The notes under the pieces: generated by a model
Seen by the model: only the letters and a program-made list of their open reading frames with translations
What the model was told of the DNA's origin: nothing
The model's database searches: none
In this document: positions 36,557 to 45,829 of the stretch, in pieces
Numbering within the stretch: the first letter of the stretch is position 1
How the letters are laid out: every line of letters starts with the position of its first letter
Program-made: the position numbers and the translations under genes
Assembly: GCF_000179555.1 (NCBI RefSeq)
Contig: NZ_AECZ01000003.1
Span: 1 to 64,000, forward strand
Reading direction: 5' to 3'
Length of the DNA: 64,000 nucleotides
DNA from: Solidesulfovibrio fructosivorans JJ]
GTDB taxonomy: Bacteria > Desulfobacterota > Desulfovibrionia > Desulfovibrionales > Desulfovibrionaceae

Positions 36557-38497
36557 TCAGTACGGCTCCCGGGCGCAGGGCAGCGTGGCGGCCAGGGCGG
36601 CCAGCCGGGCGCGGGGCAAATGGTACAGGGCGAAACTGGCGTTTTTGGCCGCGAGATACGGGGCCAGATCGGCCGGGACGCCGGATTTGGGCAGGTCCAG
36701 GGCCACGAACACCTTGCCGCCCTGCGGTCCCTCGAGCATCTGGCCGGGCAGGCGCACCCGCCAGCGTTCACCCAGCGTCAGGCCCAGAAACGACCATTTC
36801 CAGGGGTCGGCCGAGCATATGCCGACATCCTTGGCCCCGGCCGCGACCAGGGCGGTCCGGATGGCGTCGATGTCGCAGTCGATGGCCCGGTAGCGGCCGT
36901 GGTTGCGCACGTAGTCGGGGTAATCCATGTCCATGGCGGCATAGACCGGGCGCAGGCAGGCAAAGGACAGCTGGAGCACGAGAAAGGCCATGGCCAGGGC
37001 CTTTGCGGCCGGCAGCGGGCGTTTCATCCAGCCTGATCGGGCAAGACGCGGCAGGGCGCTTTCGGACAGGGCGGCATAGAGCGGCAGGGACAGGGTGAAG
37101 GGGTAGAAATAGGACAGCCCCTTGCCCGCCACCCAGGGGGTGTCCCGCAGCGTGAAAAGGGCGAAAGCGGCGAGCGATGCGGCGGCAAAGGCCACGGCCG
37201 CCAGCGGCGCGTCATGGTCGCGGTCGGCAAGGGCCCGCGCGATGCCGGCAAGGAACAGCGCGGCCAGAAGCAGGGCGAACAGTGTGACCACGATGGGATG
37301 GATGTGGAGAAACGACAGGCCGGGCAGTTTGGAAAAGCCGTCCCCGGCGAGGGTGACGCCGAAAATGCCGGCGGGGATGTTCTTGAACAGCCAGGTGAAG
37401 TAGGCCTCGCTCCACAGTTCCGGCGCGATGGTGGTGAAATGGATCTGGGCCAGCATGTGGGCGTAGAGAAAGCGCAGGGGCCAGGTGGCGGCCAGGCCCA
37501 CGGCGAATCCGGCCGCCTGGACGAGTCCCTGGCGGCGGGTGAGGCGTCCGGACAGGCCCAAAAGGCCGAGGAACGCCGCGACCGCGCCGACGACCATGGG
37601 GAAGATTTCGGTATAGTTGACGAAGCAGGCCAGATACGAAAGCCCGAGCAGGCCGGCGCGGCGGGCGATGTCCGGGGCGCGTTCCGGCGGCGGCAGGGAA
37701 ATGGCCCAGGCGAGCAGCACGGTCAGCGGCAGGGCGTTGATCTGGGAGAAGGCCCGGATGTCGAGCACGAACTGGCCGTAGAACCCCGTGGTCATGACCA
37801 GGGCGGTCAGGGCCGCCAGAAAGGGCGAAAAGCCCATGGCCGCGAGAAAGGCCAGCAACGCGGCGTAGAGCAGGACGAAACTCGTCATGGTAAACGGGTA
37901 TTGAAAATCCACGATGCCCATGCCGGCCAGCTTGGCGCCGTAGGCCAGCATGGCCCCGCACGTCCAGCGGATGCTCAACATGGAGCGCGGCGGGCCGAGC
38001 ATGGGGTCGTCGGCCTCCACCTCCTCGGGGGAATGGGTGAAGGCCCAGGCCCGGGGGTGGGCGTCGAAATACTTGGCCAGGAACATGTAGATAAACGAGT
38101 CGCTGGCGTTGCCGCGAAAGACGGCATAGCCCTTGTTGCCGGCGGCAAGCGGCGCGGTGAGCAACCCCAGGCACAGGACCGCGCCGGTGAGCCCGGCGAC
38201 AAGCCTTTTGCCGCGCACGGCGGCCAGACGCGCGAGCACGTTCCGGCGCGCGAGGACCAGACAGGCCAGCGAGACGAGCAGAAGCCCGCCGGTGACGGGG
38301 ACCATGGCCGCGCCCACCGTGCCCTCCCGCATGAGCCAGCAGGTGAGCCCGACGCTGACCAGGGCGTATCCGGCGGCCGGGGCCATGGCCAAAACGGCCG
38401 GCAGGCCCACGCCACGGGCCAAGACGGCCATGGGCCCGAGCCCGACGCCGGCGAACACGGCGCAATTGACGACAATGGCGAAAACGGCTTGCAGCAT
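36557..38497 (-). CDS. Large polytopic membrane protein, GT-C-like, unknown specificity
   Basis: A 646-residue protein with about 13 hydrophobic segments and a soluble C-terminal part (about residues 540-646). I cannot assign it to a characterised family; the pattern of many membrane helices and an extracytoplasmic tail, within a polysaccharide locus, resembles GT-C glycosyltransferases or O-antigen type polymerase/ligase proteins. An early loop NASDSFIYMFLAKYFDAHP is reminiscent of the acidic loop of GT-C enzymes. The ATG at 38497 follows the upstream HlyD-like gene by 8 bases, indicating co-transcription on the - strand. Confidence 0.65.
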   Translation of the reverse strand: MLQAVFAIVVNCAVFAGVGLGPMAVLARGVGLPAVLAMAPAAGYALVSVGLTCWLMREGTVGAAMVPVTGGLLLVSLACLVLARRNVLARLAAVRGKRLVAGLTGAVLCLGLLTAPLAAGNKGYAVFRGNASDSFIYMFLAKYFDAHPRAWAFTHSPEEVEADDPMLGPPRSMLSIRWTCGAMLAYGAKLAGMGIVDFQYPFTMTSFVLLYAALLAFLAAMGFSPFLAALTALVMTTGFYGQFVLDIRAFSQINALPLTVLLAWAISLPPPERAPDIARRAGLLGLSYLACFVNYTEIFPMVVGAVAAFLGLLGLSGRLTRRQGLVQAAGFAVGLAATWPLRFLYAHMLAQIHFTTIAPELWSEAYFTWLFKNIPAGIFGVTLAGDGFSKLPGLSFLHIHPIVVTLFALLLAALFLAGIARALADRDHDAPLAAVAFAAASLAAFALFTLRDTPWVAGKGLSYFYPFTLSLPLYAALSESALPRLARSGWMKRPLPAAKALAMAFLVLQLSFACLRPVYAAMDMDYPDYVRNHGRYRAIDCDIDAIRTALVAAGAKDVGICSADPWKWSFLGLTLGERWRVRLPGQMLEGPQGGKVFVALDLPKSGVPADLAPYLAAKNASFALYHLPRARLAALAATLPCAREPY

Positions 38498-38505
38498 GAG
38501 ACGGA

Positions 38506-39525
38506 TTATTTGGCGTCGCCCGGCAGGGTGACCGTGACGTCGCAGCGCATGCCTTCCTTGATGCGCAAGTCGTGGTTGGGCAGGGTGATTTCCACTCTGT
38601 AGAAGGAAGGCTGTTGCAGCATGGCCGGCTGGGCCACGAAGTCGACCTTGCTGATGGTGGAGTGGAAGGTCTGGCCGGGCAGGGTATGGAAGACGATGGA
38701 CACGGGGTCGCCGACCTTGAGTTTCTGGGCGGCGATTTCGTGCACCGAGGCCCGGACGATGATGGGGTCGAGGCGGCCGATGGAAATGAGCGAGGCCTGC
38801 TTGGTGAAGGCCATGCCCGGGACGAGGCGGAAGTTGGTCCACAGCACGTAGCCGGCGGCCGGAGCGCGGATGTAGCCGATGCGCGGCAGGTGGTGGACGT
38901 CCTGGTTCTTGCCGTATTTGGACTTGGCGATGATGACGGCGTTGTCGTAGCTCTGCTTGGCCAGGTCCAGCTTTTCCCGCAGGTAGTCGCGCCGCAGGAG
39001 CAGGGCCTCGATGTCGCGGATGCCCATGCGCACTTCGATGGGGGCGGCGGAGTTTTCGGCGGCCATGTTCTCCAGGTCCGCCTGCTTCTGGCGCGTGGCG
39101 GTCAGCTGGCTTTCCACGTAGGCCAGCGCGTGCTCGACGTCGTCGAGTTCGGCCCGGGACAGGGCCTGCTTTTCGGCCATGAGGTTTTCCAGCGGCATCT
39201 CGTAGGTGATGAGGATCTGATCCTCGTCCACCTTGTCCCCCACCTTGAGCGGGGCCGAAAGGATGCGCAGGCGGCTCATGTCCGAGCCCATTTCGGTGGC
39301 GGATTTCGACTCTTTTCTTTCGTCGGGCAATTCGTAGACATTGGCCTGGATGCCGGTGCCCTGTTTGGCCGCCTTGGCGGCGTTGGTGCTAAACGGCCAG
39401 GTGATCTCGTATTTGATGGGGCAATAGCTTTTGCCGAGAAAGGTCAGGGTCGCGGCCGCGGCCGGGCCGGGCAGGCACAGGGACAAGACGGCCAGCAGGG
39501 CCCAGAAAATGCGTATGGGTTTCAT
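38506..39525 (-). CDS. HlyD/MacA-like periplasmic adaptor protein (copy 1)
   Basis: A 339-residue secreted adaptor-type protein: N-terminal signal peptide (MKPIRIFWALLAVLSLCLPG, cut near AAAA), biotinyl-lipoyl-like half motifs, a long helical hairpin (about residues 115-190) and a beta-barrel region. It is clearly related to the adaptor at 53575-54525: both share PIIVRASVHEIAAQKLKVGD-like / PMIIRAQVHEIEAQKLKEGE-like segments and a LQQPS[FY]Y-type segment close to the C-terminus. It is divergent from the export lipoprotein gene and upstream of the GT-C-like gene. No ABC partner is adjacent, so it may work with the polysaccharide system or with the exporter further on. Confidence 0.8.
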   Translation of the reverse strand: MKPIRIFWALLAVLSLCLPGPAAAATLTFLGKSYCPIKYEITWPFSTNAAKAAKQGTGIQANVYELPDERKESKSATEMGSDMSRLRILSAPLKVGDKVDEDQILITYEMPLENLMAEKQALSRAELDDVEHALAYVESQLTATRQKQADLENMAAENSAAPIEVRMGIRDIEALLLRRDYLREKLDLAKQSYDNAVIIAKSKYGKNQDVHHLPRIGYIRAPAAGYVLWTNFRLVPGMAFTKQASLISIGRLDPIIVRASVHEIAAQKLKVGDPVSIVFHTLPGQTFHSTISKVDFVAQPAMLQQPSFYRVEITLPNHDLRIKEGMRCDVTVTLPGDAK

Positions 39526-39681
39526 GATATGCCTGGGTGCGAAATTAAGGATTGACGGCCCACGGCCGCTGGGTCGCCTGATACCGCACAACCGCCCGGA
39601 CCACAATGTGGGCGCAAGCCTTGCGCGAGCGCCTGAAATCCCTTACCAGGAAAGCAGGTTAAGAGCCAGTCAGGGAAATCC

Positions 39682-40548
39682 ATGCCGCGAGTCCCCGCTT
39701 TTTTTTCCGGTTATCGCCGCGTCTTCGCGGTGATGGCCTGCCTGTGCCTGGTCGCGGCCCTGGCGGGTTGTACCTCGCATTCCACGCCGCCGCCGCTCAA
39801 GGGCACCTCCAAAAATCATCCCGCGGGCCAGCCCCAGCGGCGGTCCACCCTCGGCTACGGCGACGAAGTGTCCATCGAGGTGTGGCGCAACGACGACCTC
39901 AAAACCACCGCCCGGGTGGACGCCGCCGGCGACATCAACCTGCCCCTGGTGGGCGAGGTGCCGGCCGGCGGGCGCACCGTGTCCGAATTGCGTGTCGCCC
40001 TGGCCAAGGCCTACGCCAAATATATCGTCGATCCCCAGGTGATGGTGAACGTCGCCACCCTGCGCAGCCAGACCGCCATGGTGCTCGGCGAGGTCAAAAG
40101 CCAGGGCGTGGTCACCGTGGACCATGACATGAGCCTGTTCGAGGCCGTGGCCCGGGCCGGCGGCTTCACGGACAACGCCGGGAACTCCACGGTGGTGCTG
40201 TTGCGGCCCGAAGGGGAGAAGCCCCATGCCTATATCCTCGATATGCGCCTGGGCGCCAAGCTCGGCGAGGGCGTGGCCGGGTTCGACCGCTATCTGGAGG
40301 GCGGCGACATCCTCTATGTTCCCAAAAGCAACTGGGCCAGCGTGGAGCAGTTCATGAGCCGCATGACCTCGGTGCTCAACACCCTGGTCAACGCGGAACG
40401 CTTCGTCATCTTCATACCGCAGCTGCGCGACGCGATGGACGATCTTTTCAAGGGGCCGAAGGATCAGACAACCGTGGTCACCCAATCCCAACCCGTGGCC
40501 GGAGAGGTGTTGAGCAACCGCCAGGGCGGGGTCATTTCGGTGGATTAG
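39682..40548 (+). CDS. Polysaccharide export outer membrane lipoprotein (Wza/GfcE family)
   Basis: A 288-residue lipoprotein: signal sequence with lipobox LAGC, lipidated Cys30, then the polysaccharide export domain (LGYGDEVSIEVWRNDDLKTT, residues 57-76; GEVPAGGRTVSELRVAL) and an SLBB-like domain (VLGEVKSQGVVTVDHDMS). It would form the outer membrane channel for capsule or exopolysaccharide. Length is shorter than E. coli Wza. Its stop codon is immediately followed by the ATG of the Wzz/BY-kinase-like gene, its expected partner. Confidence 0.9.
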   Translation: MPRVPAFFSGYRRVFAVMACLCLVAALAGCTSHSTPPPLKGTSKNHPAGQPQRRSTLGYGDEVSIEVWRNDDLKTTARVDAAGDINLPLVGEVPAGGRTVSELRVALAKAYAKYIVDPQVMVNVATLRSQTAMVLGEVKSQGVVTVDHDMSLFEAVARAGGFTDNAGNSTVVLLRPEGEKPHAYILDMRLGAKLGEGVAGFDRYLEGGDILYVPKSNWASVEQFMSRMTSVLNTLVNAERFVIFIPQLRDAMDDLFKGPKDQTTVVTQSQPVAGEVLSNRQGGVISVD

Positions 40549-42744
40549 ATGGAATTGCGCGCGCTTTTGCGCTTGCTCTGGCGACGCCGCAAACTCATGG
40601 CCTGGGTGTTTGGCGTCGTGTGCGGCGGGCTGGCCCTGCTCACCCTGATGGCGGAAACCCAGTACGTCTCCTCGGCCAAGGTCTACCTGTACCACTCCTC
40701 GACCAAGGCTTCCCTGCTCTCGCGCATCTCCCTCGATTCCCCCATGGCCGGAAGCGCGTCGCTGACCGACACCGAACGCTCCACCTACGAGGATCTGGCC
40801 ACGACCGTCCCGGTGCTGCGGCCCGTCATCCGGGAGCTGCACCTGGCGCGCAAACGCAAGTCACTGCAACTTGTCGAGTTCATTCCTTTCGTGCGTTACC
40901 TGTTCGACCATTTCGCCCCGGATCTGGGGCGGCGGGCCATGACGTACGAGGAGCTGACCAACAAGTCGCTGGTCCACCTCATCTTTCCCCGGCCCTATAT
41001 CAAGGCGGCCATGGTGGAGGATTCCGACATCCTGGAATTTTCCTCCTCGGCCGATTCCCTGGAACTGTCCATCGCCCTGGCCAACGCCGCCGCCCGGTCC
41101 TTCGTCGCCCGCGAGACGGCCATGCGCCAGGACGAATGCCGGCTTTTGGCCGAGGCCGTGGACAAGGAGCTGCCCAGGGCCCGGGCCGCCTTCAATCAGG
41201 CCCTCGACGAGCAGCGCGACCTGCGCCGGCGGGAGAAGATCGTGGACCTGTCCACCGCGGGCGAACAGCTCGTCACCCGCTATTACACCCTGACCTCCGA
41301 CCGCGACGCCAACCGCCTGAGCCTCATCAAGGCCCGGGGCATGCTGGCCAACGTCAAGGCCCAGCTGGCCAAGCGGCCGGAATATCGCAAGACCTCGCAG
41401 TCCCTCCAGCGCTCGGGCCTGATCGACTCGGTCAAGCTGACCCTGCGCGACCTTTATATGGACCTGGCCTCGGCCAGGACGCGCATGACCGCCGAGCACC
41501 CGGCGGTCAAGGAAATCGAGAACAAGATCGCCGAGGCCAAGCGCATCATCAAGGGCGAGGCGCAAAAGGTGTTCGGCTCGGAAACCGTGTCCACGGACCC
41601 GACATACAGCTATCTGAGCGAGCGCGGGGCCGAATACACGGCCCAGGTGGCCGGCTACGAAAGCCAGGACGAGGCCTACGGGACCCTGCTCGCCGCCCTG
41701 GAGAAGGAAGCCGAGGCCCATCCGGCCAAGCTCGCGGCCGACGCCCTGGTGGCGGTCAAGGTGGATGCGCGGCAGACGTTCGTCAACAACCTCAACCTGC
41801 TGGCGTCCACGGCCGCCGCCGGCGAGGGGCTCGACCTGTCCCTGGCCCATATGGTCGAGCCGGCGACGATTCCGGGCAAGATCGACGACTACAAGCGGCC
41901 CAAGCTGTCGTTGATGCTGGCCGTCGGCGTGCTTCTCGGCGGATTTCTGGCCGTTGTCGCCGCATTGGTCGCGGCCTACGTCGACGAGGCGGTTTCCGGG
42001 ACGGCGGGGGCGCGGGAGGCTGGAACGACGCCTCTTGGCTGCGTGCCCCGACGCGACAGGGCCGCCCGGGGGCAGGCCCTGCGGCGGCTACGCGAGGCCC
42101 TTTGCCCCGCCGGCGACGACGGGGCGCGTCTTCTGGTTGTGGCCGCTGCCGATGAGGCGGTGACCGCCGCCGAGACGTATGGCCTGGTGCTCGATTTGGG
42201 CCGGACCGTGGCCCGAAGCGGCCGGACGACCCTGGTCGTCGACGCCGACCTGCGCCGGCCCGGCCTTGCCGTCGCGGCCGGACTGCCCGCTGGCCCGGGC
42301 CTGGCCGAGGCGCTGGAGGGCGAGACGCCGCTTGCCTCGGTGCTCGTGCCCGGCGACGAGCCCTCGCTTTGGATTTTGCCGGCCGCGACGGCCCCCGTGG
42401 CGGGGGATGCGGCCGATCGCCTCATGGACGGGCCGGCGTTGCGGCGGGTTCTGGCGGAACTGGCCGGCCGTTTCGACCGGGTGCTCGTCTGCGCCGCGCC
42501 GTGCTCCCGTTCCGGCGACGCCTTGACGCTTTCCCGGCTGGCCGGGGGGATGGTGCTGGTGGCCGGGCTGTACCGCACGCCCGGACCGGTCCTGGCCCGG
42601 GCCGCGTCCGAGGCGTTGGCCGCGACCGGCCGCGCGCCGTACGCCCTGCTCGACGGCGCGCCCGACGACGATCTGACCCCGCGCGAACAGTGGCTGGCCA
42701 TCCGCCGCCGCCTGCGGCGCGCCAAGGCCGCGCCGGCCGTCTGA
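40549..42744 (+). CDS. Wzz/BY-kinase-like polysaccharide co-polymerase with degenerate P-loop
   Basis: A 731-residue inner membrane protein. It has Wzz-type topology: TM1 near residues 18-36, a large periplasmic coiled-coil part, and TM2 near residues 450-475. The C-terminal cytoplasmic domain resembles the BY-kinase ATPase of Wzc: Walker A' is intact (LVVDADLRRPG, residues 562-572). But the canonical Walker A (GEGKST) is absent; the equivalent stretch (VVAAADEAVTAAETYG, about 528-543) has no Gly-Lys-Ser/Thr. The Walker B Asp is replaced (VLVCAAP), and no C-terminal Tyr cluster is seen. So it is probably a non-catalytic co-polymerase controlling chain length/export with the upstream Wza-like protein. 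Confidence 0.82.
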   Translation: MELRALLRLLWRRRKLMAWVFGVVCGGLALLTLMAETQYVSSAKVYLYHSSTKASLLSRISLDSPMAGSASLTDTERSTYEDLATTVPVLRPVIRELHLARKRKSLQLVEFIPFVRYLFDHFAPDLGRRAMTYEELTNKSLVHLIFPRPYIKAAMVEDSDILEFSSSADSLELSIALANAAARSFVARETAMRQDECRLLAEAVDKELPRARAAFNQALDEQRDLRRREKIVDLSTAGEQLVTRYYTLTSDRDANRLSLIKARGMLANVKAQLAKRPEYRKTSQSLQRSGLIDSVKLTLRDLYMDLASARTRMTAEHPAVKEIENKIAEAKRIIKGEAQKVFGSETVSTDPTYSYLSERGAEYTAQVAGYESQDEAYGTLLAALEKEAEAHPAKLAADALVAVKVDARQTFVNNLNLLASTAAAGEGLDLSLAHMVEPATIPGKIDDYKRPKLSLMLAVGVLLGGFLAVVAALVAAYVDEAVSGTAGAREAGTTPLGCVPRRDRAARGQALRRLREALCPAGDDGARLLVVAAADEAVTAAETYGLVLDLGRTVARSGRTTLVVDADLRRPGLAVAAGLPAGPGLAEALEGETPLASVLVPGDEPSLWILPAATAPVAGDAADRLMDGPALRRVLAELAGRFDRVLVCAAPCSRSGDALTLSRLAGGMVLVAGLYRTPGPVLARAASEALAATGRAPYALLDGAPDDDLTPREQWLAIRRRLRRAKAAPAV

Positions 42745-42756
42745 CGCGGACGCTTC

Positions 42757-43044
42757 CTACAAATCCTTCACATCCACGCCGCGCTCGGCCAGGATTCTGG
42801 CGCGCAGGCGCTCCAAACGCGCGGTCAGATAGGCCAGCTCGTAGGTCTCAGGCAGTTCCTGGAAATCGGCCATGTCCGGGTCGAAGCTCTCCAGGTCGAT
42901 GACCACCCGCTCGGCCACCAGACGCACGTAGTCGGCGTAGCTGGGGAAATCCAACGGGTGTCCGGGCGCGCGCAGGCTGCGGGCGAAAGCCAGGGCCTCG
43001 GCATAAGCTTTGCTGTCGAAAATGCCGGCATCGGGATTGGTCAT
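42757..43044 (-). CDS. Small soluble hypothetical protein
   Basis: A 95-residue protein, acidic and helical in appearance (DFPSYADYVRLVAERVVIDL), with no motif I recognise. The ATG at 43044 is supported by AAAGGGAAA 7-15 bases upstream. It is convergent with the Wzz-like gene, whose stop is only 12 bases away, so there is no room for a terminator between them. It lies 160 bases downstream of another small - strand gene, with a palindrome between. Confidence 0.6.
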   Translation of the reverse strand: MTNPDAGIFDSKAYAEALAFARSLRAPGHPLDFPSYADYVRLVAERVVIDLESFDPDMADFQELPETYELAYLTARLERLRARILAERGVDVKDL

Positions 43045-43083
43045 GGCGTTTTCCCTTTAGGTTTGGAAGAGGGGGAAGAGGGT

Positions 43084-43124
43084 GCGAGAGGGGAAACCCT
43101 TTGAAAAGGGTTCTCCCCTCTCGC
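43084..43124. repeat. GC-clamped palindrome between two small - strand genes
   Basis: GCGAGAGGGGAAACCCTTT and AAAAGGGTTCTCCCCTCTCGC form a nearly perfect 41-base hairpin, followed by the flank CTCTCCCCTTCCTAAATTTCTTAACGG. It sits between two genes read in the same direction. Confidence 0.7.
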
Positions 43125-43204
43125 GCTCTCCCCTTCCTAAATTTCTTAACGGGTTGCAGCGGCAACCTGCATGAAGAAGGCCGGGAGAGAGGGCTTGGGG
43201 AACC

Positions 43205-43675
43205 TTAGTAACCCGGCCAGGCCGGATAGCCCGGGCCGAAGAAGGGCCGGGGCTGGGCGCCGTCCTCGACCGGAGCGCTCCGGGATGGAGAGGCGGCGGA
43301 CTTCTTCCCCGTCTTGCCCGACTTGGCCGGGGCGGCCTTGGCCGCGACAAGCCCGTCCACCTTGGCGCTGAGCGCGCGGACCTCGCCGGAAAGCCGCTCC
43401 AGGGCCTTGGCCGCGTCGCGGCCGCGAAGGGCGTCGACCTTGGCCGAAAGGGCGGCTACCGCCTCGCCGACGGCCTTGACCTGTCCGGCCAGTCCCGTGA
43501 CGTCGACCGCCGGCGCGGCCGGCGGCAGGGCCTTGACGCTCACTGCCACGGCGCGGACCTCCTGGCGCAGCCGTTCGTTGGCGAACCCCAGCCAGATCAC
43601 GCCGGCAAGGATAAGCACCAGCGCCGCCACGCCAGCGGTGGCCACTCGTCCCCAGGGATACGTCTGGGCATCCAT
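43205..43675 (-). CDS. Single-pass membrane protein with coiled coil
   Basis: A 156-residue hypothetical protein: one membrane segment (residues 11-32, VATAGVAALVLILAGVIWLG), a heptad-rich coiled-coil stretch (35-110, with repeated ALSAKVD), then a Lys/Ala/Ser-rich low-complexity region and an aromatic/proline tail (FFGPGYPAWPGY). GGGAGG precedes the ATG by about 10 bases. It resembles small scaffolding or spacer proteins but I know no function. It is downstream of the epimerase gene on the same strand. Confidence 0.6.
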   Translation of the reverse strand: MDAQTYPWGRVATAGVAALVLILAGVIWLGFANERLRQEVRAVAVSVKALPPAAPAVDVTGLAGQVKAVGEAVAALSAKVDALRGRDAAKALERLSGEVRALSAKVDGLVAAKAAPAKSGKTGKKSAASPSRSAPVEDGAQPRPFFGPGYPAWPGY

Positions 43676-43732
43676 ATGTCCGTCGCCTCCCTCCCCGTCC
43701 GGCTTCGGCCGGGCCTCCGCTTCAGGCGCGGC

Positions 43733-44674
43733 CTACAGCTTGGGCAGGGTCTTCATGGTGCGGATGTTGTACCAGCGGTCCTCGTCGGCCAGCCGTCCGT
43801 CCCGGAAGGCCTCGGCCACGTCGCGGATGCCGTCGGCCACGCCGTACTTGGGCGTAAATCCCGTGGCCAGCAGCTTGTCGGAATTCTGGCGATAGGAACG
43901 GGGGTCGTTGGACGGCTTGATCTCGATCTCGGCCGGAGCCACCTCCACGATCTTCTTGGCCAGATCGAGGATGGAGATGTTTTCGAAGCCCGCGTTGTAG
44001 ATGCCGGTGTATTTGCCGCCGGCGGCCAGGAAATGCAGGAACACCCGCACGATGTCCTTCATGTGGATGTTGGGCCGGGTCTGGTCGCCGCCAAGGACGG
44101 TGATGTGCTTTTTGGCCAGGGCCTGCATGGTGAGCAGGTTGACGGCCACGTCCAGGCGCATGCGCGGAGAGTAGCCGCACACCGTGGCCGGGCGCACGAT
44201 GGTCAGGGCGAACTTGTCGGCGTAGCTTAAAAGCACCCGTTCGCTGACCATCTTGGTCTTGTTGTAGTCCGAGATGGGCACGCAGGGCAGGTCCTCGGTC
44301 ACTTCCGGCTCGTCCTTGACGCCGTAGACCGAGCCCGAGGAGGCGTGCAGGAACTGCTTGACCCCGCAGGCCACGGCCTTCTCGGCCAGCTTCATGGTGG
44401 CCAGGCAGTTGACCTCCCAGGTCAGTTTGGAATCCAGGTCGCCGCAGGGGTCGTTGGCCACGTTGGCCAGGTTGATCACGGCGTCCACGCCGGCCATGGG
44501 CACCGCGTCGATGTCCCGCGTGTCGCCGCTGATGGCGGTGAGGCGGGGATGTTCGGGGATGTGGCGGCCGAACCAGCCGATGTCGTAGGCCGTGACGTCG
44601 TGCCCCAGGGCGAGGAGTTCCGGAACGAGCACGCTGCCGATATAACCGAATCCGCCGGTGACGAGTATGCGCAT
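43733..44674 (-). CDS. NAD-dependent epimerase/dehydratase (extended SDR)
   Basis: A 313-residue extended short-chain dehydrogenase/reductase, likely acting on nucleotide sugars. It has the N-terminal NAD motif VTGGFGYIGS, the substrate-contact region LHASSGSVYGVK, and the catalytic Tyr and Lys in YNKTK. The ATG at 44674 has AAAAGGAA 7 bases upstream. The context is the envelope region; SDRs of this fold also act as ceramide reductases (CerR) in bacterial sphingolipid synthesis, and a serine-palmitoyltransferase-like gene is 4 kb away, so that is an alternative I consider less likely. Confidence 0.85.
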   Translation of the reverse strand: MRILVTGGFGYIGSVLVPELLALGHDVTAYDIGWFGRHIPEHPRLTAISGDTRDIDAVPMAGVDAVINLANVANDPCGDLDSKLTWEVNCLATMKLAEKAVACGVKQFLHASSGSVYGVKDEPEVTEDLPCVPISDYNKTKMVSERVLLSYADKFALTIVRPATVCGYSPRMRLDVAVNLLTMQALAKKHITVLGGDQTRPNIHMKDIVRVFLHFLAAGGKYTGIYNAGFENISILDLAKKIVEVAPAEIEIKPSNDPRSYRQNSDKLLATGFTPKYGVADGIRDVAEAFRDGRLADEDRWYNIRTMKTLPKL

Positions 44675-44794
44675 GAAAGCTTCCTTTTGGCTGTGTGATA
44701 ATGACGGCGAAGCGTCTGGCCGGGCCATACACCATTTGCGAAACGCGCGCCAGACATGCTACCCGCCACCATCGCGCAAGCAAAGGACGGGAAT

Positions 44795-45739
44795 ATGCGG
44801 GCGATCCGGGACGCGTTGGTCTGGTGCTACTGGCATCCTTTCAAGCGGTTGGTCTGGACCCTGCCGGATGGCGCGGCCCATGCCCTGGCCAGGGGGCTCG
44901 GCCGGGCGCTCGGCCGGGTGCCCAACGCCAGGCTTGCCGGCATGGCCGAGGCGGCGCGCTACGTCCCGGGCGTGCCCGACGATCCCGGGGCGCGCCTTTC
45001 CCTTGCCCGCAAGGCCCTGGTGGAATTTTGCCAGACCGACCTCGAGGCGCTTCTTTTTCCGCGTCTGACCCCGGAGCGCACCGCCGCCCTGGTCGCCATC
45101 GCCGGCCGCGACCGCCTCGACGCCGCCCTGGCCATGGGGCGCGGGGCCATGCTCGCCTTCGGCCATTTCGGCGCCAACCAGATGATCATGCCTGCCATCG
45201 GCCACGCCGGCTACCGCATGTGGCAGCTTTCGGCCCCGGCCACGGTTTTAAACGAAAAGCTGCCCGAGGGGCGGAGCCGGGCGGTGCGCCGCACGCGCGA
45301 GATGCGCTGGGCCCACGAGTTGTCCCTGCCCGTGACCCACGTGAGCGTCTTCGGCAGCCTGCGGGAGGCCTTCACCTGTCTGCGCGGCGGCAATGTCCTT
45401 GGCGTGGCCGTGGACGGCGGCGGCGGGGAAAAACGCGTCGCCGTGCCCTTTCTCGGCCGTACGGCCGCCTTTTCCCTGGGACCGATGCAGCTTGCCGGCA
45501 AGACGGGCTGCGCGGTGCTGCCCTGCTTCATGGAGCGGGCGGCGGATGGCCGGATGACGCTTCGCATCGAGGAGCCGCTGCCCGCGGTCGGGCCCCGGCA
45601 CGAGGACGCCGAGGCGGCGACGGCCCTGTTCGCCGAGCGCCTGTCCCGGGCCGTGATCGCGAGTCCCAGCCATTACCTCTATTTCCTGGCTTTCCGGCTG
45701 CACATGGCGGCAAGCGGCCAGGACCCCTTTTTCGTTTGA
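44795..45739 (+). CDS. LpxL/HtrB-like lysophospholipid acyltransferase family protein
   Basis: A 314-residue inner-membrane acyltransferase related to LpxL/LpxM. The key motif H-x4-D/E reads H-FGAN-Q here (His124, Gln129), so the usual acidic partner is replaced by Gln. Conserved downstream blocks include NVLGVAVDGGGGEKRVAVPF (the V-D-G segment) and GCAVLPCF. The ATG at 44795 has AAGGA 7 bases upstream; an in-frame ATG at 44756 is less likely. It starts the long + strand run of envelope genes and is divergent from the epimerase. If active, the acyl acceptor is unknown; the substitution could mean altered or lost catalysis. Confidence 0.78.
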   Translation: MRAIRDALVWCYWHPFKRLVWTLPDGAAHALARGLGRALGRVPNARLAGMAEAARYVPGVPDDPGARLSLARKALVEFCQTDLEALLFPRLTPERTAALVAIAGRDRLDAALAMGRGAMLAFGHFGANQMIMPAIGHAGYRMWQLSAPATVLNEKLPEGRSRAVRRTREMRWAHELSLPVTHVSVFGSLREAFTCLRGGNVLGVAVDGGGGEKRVAVPFLGRTAAFSLGPMQLAGKTGCAVLPCFMERAADGRMTLRIEEPLPAVGPRHEDAEAATALFAERLSRAVIASPSHYLYFLAFRLHMAASGQDPFFV

Positions 45740-45829
45740 GGGCGCGCGACGGGAACGCCTGATGAAAATCCCTGGGAAGCGGATACGAGGCTGGACAACG
45801 CCGGCCGCCTCCATTACCCAGGGCGGGCC

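Noticed and set aside
43733-44674. Confident assignment of the SDR as ceramide reductase CerR
   Set aside because: The protein fits nucleotide-sugar epimerases at least as well, and is on the opposite strand 4 kb from the SPT-like gene; kept only as an alternative.
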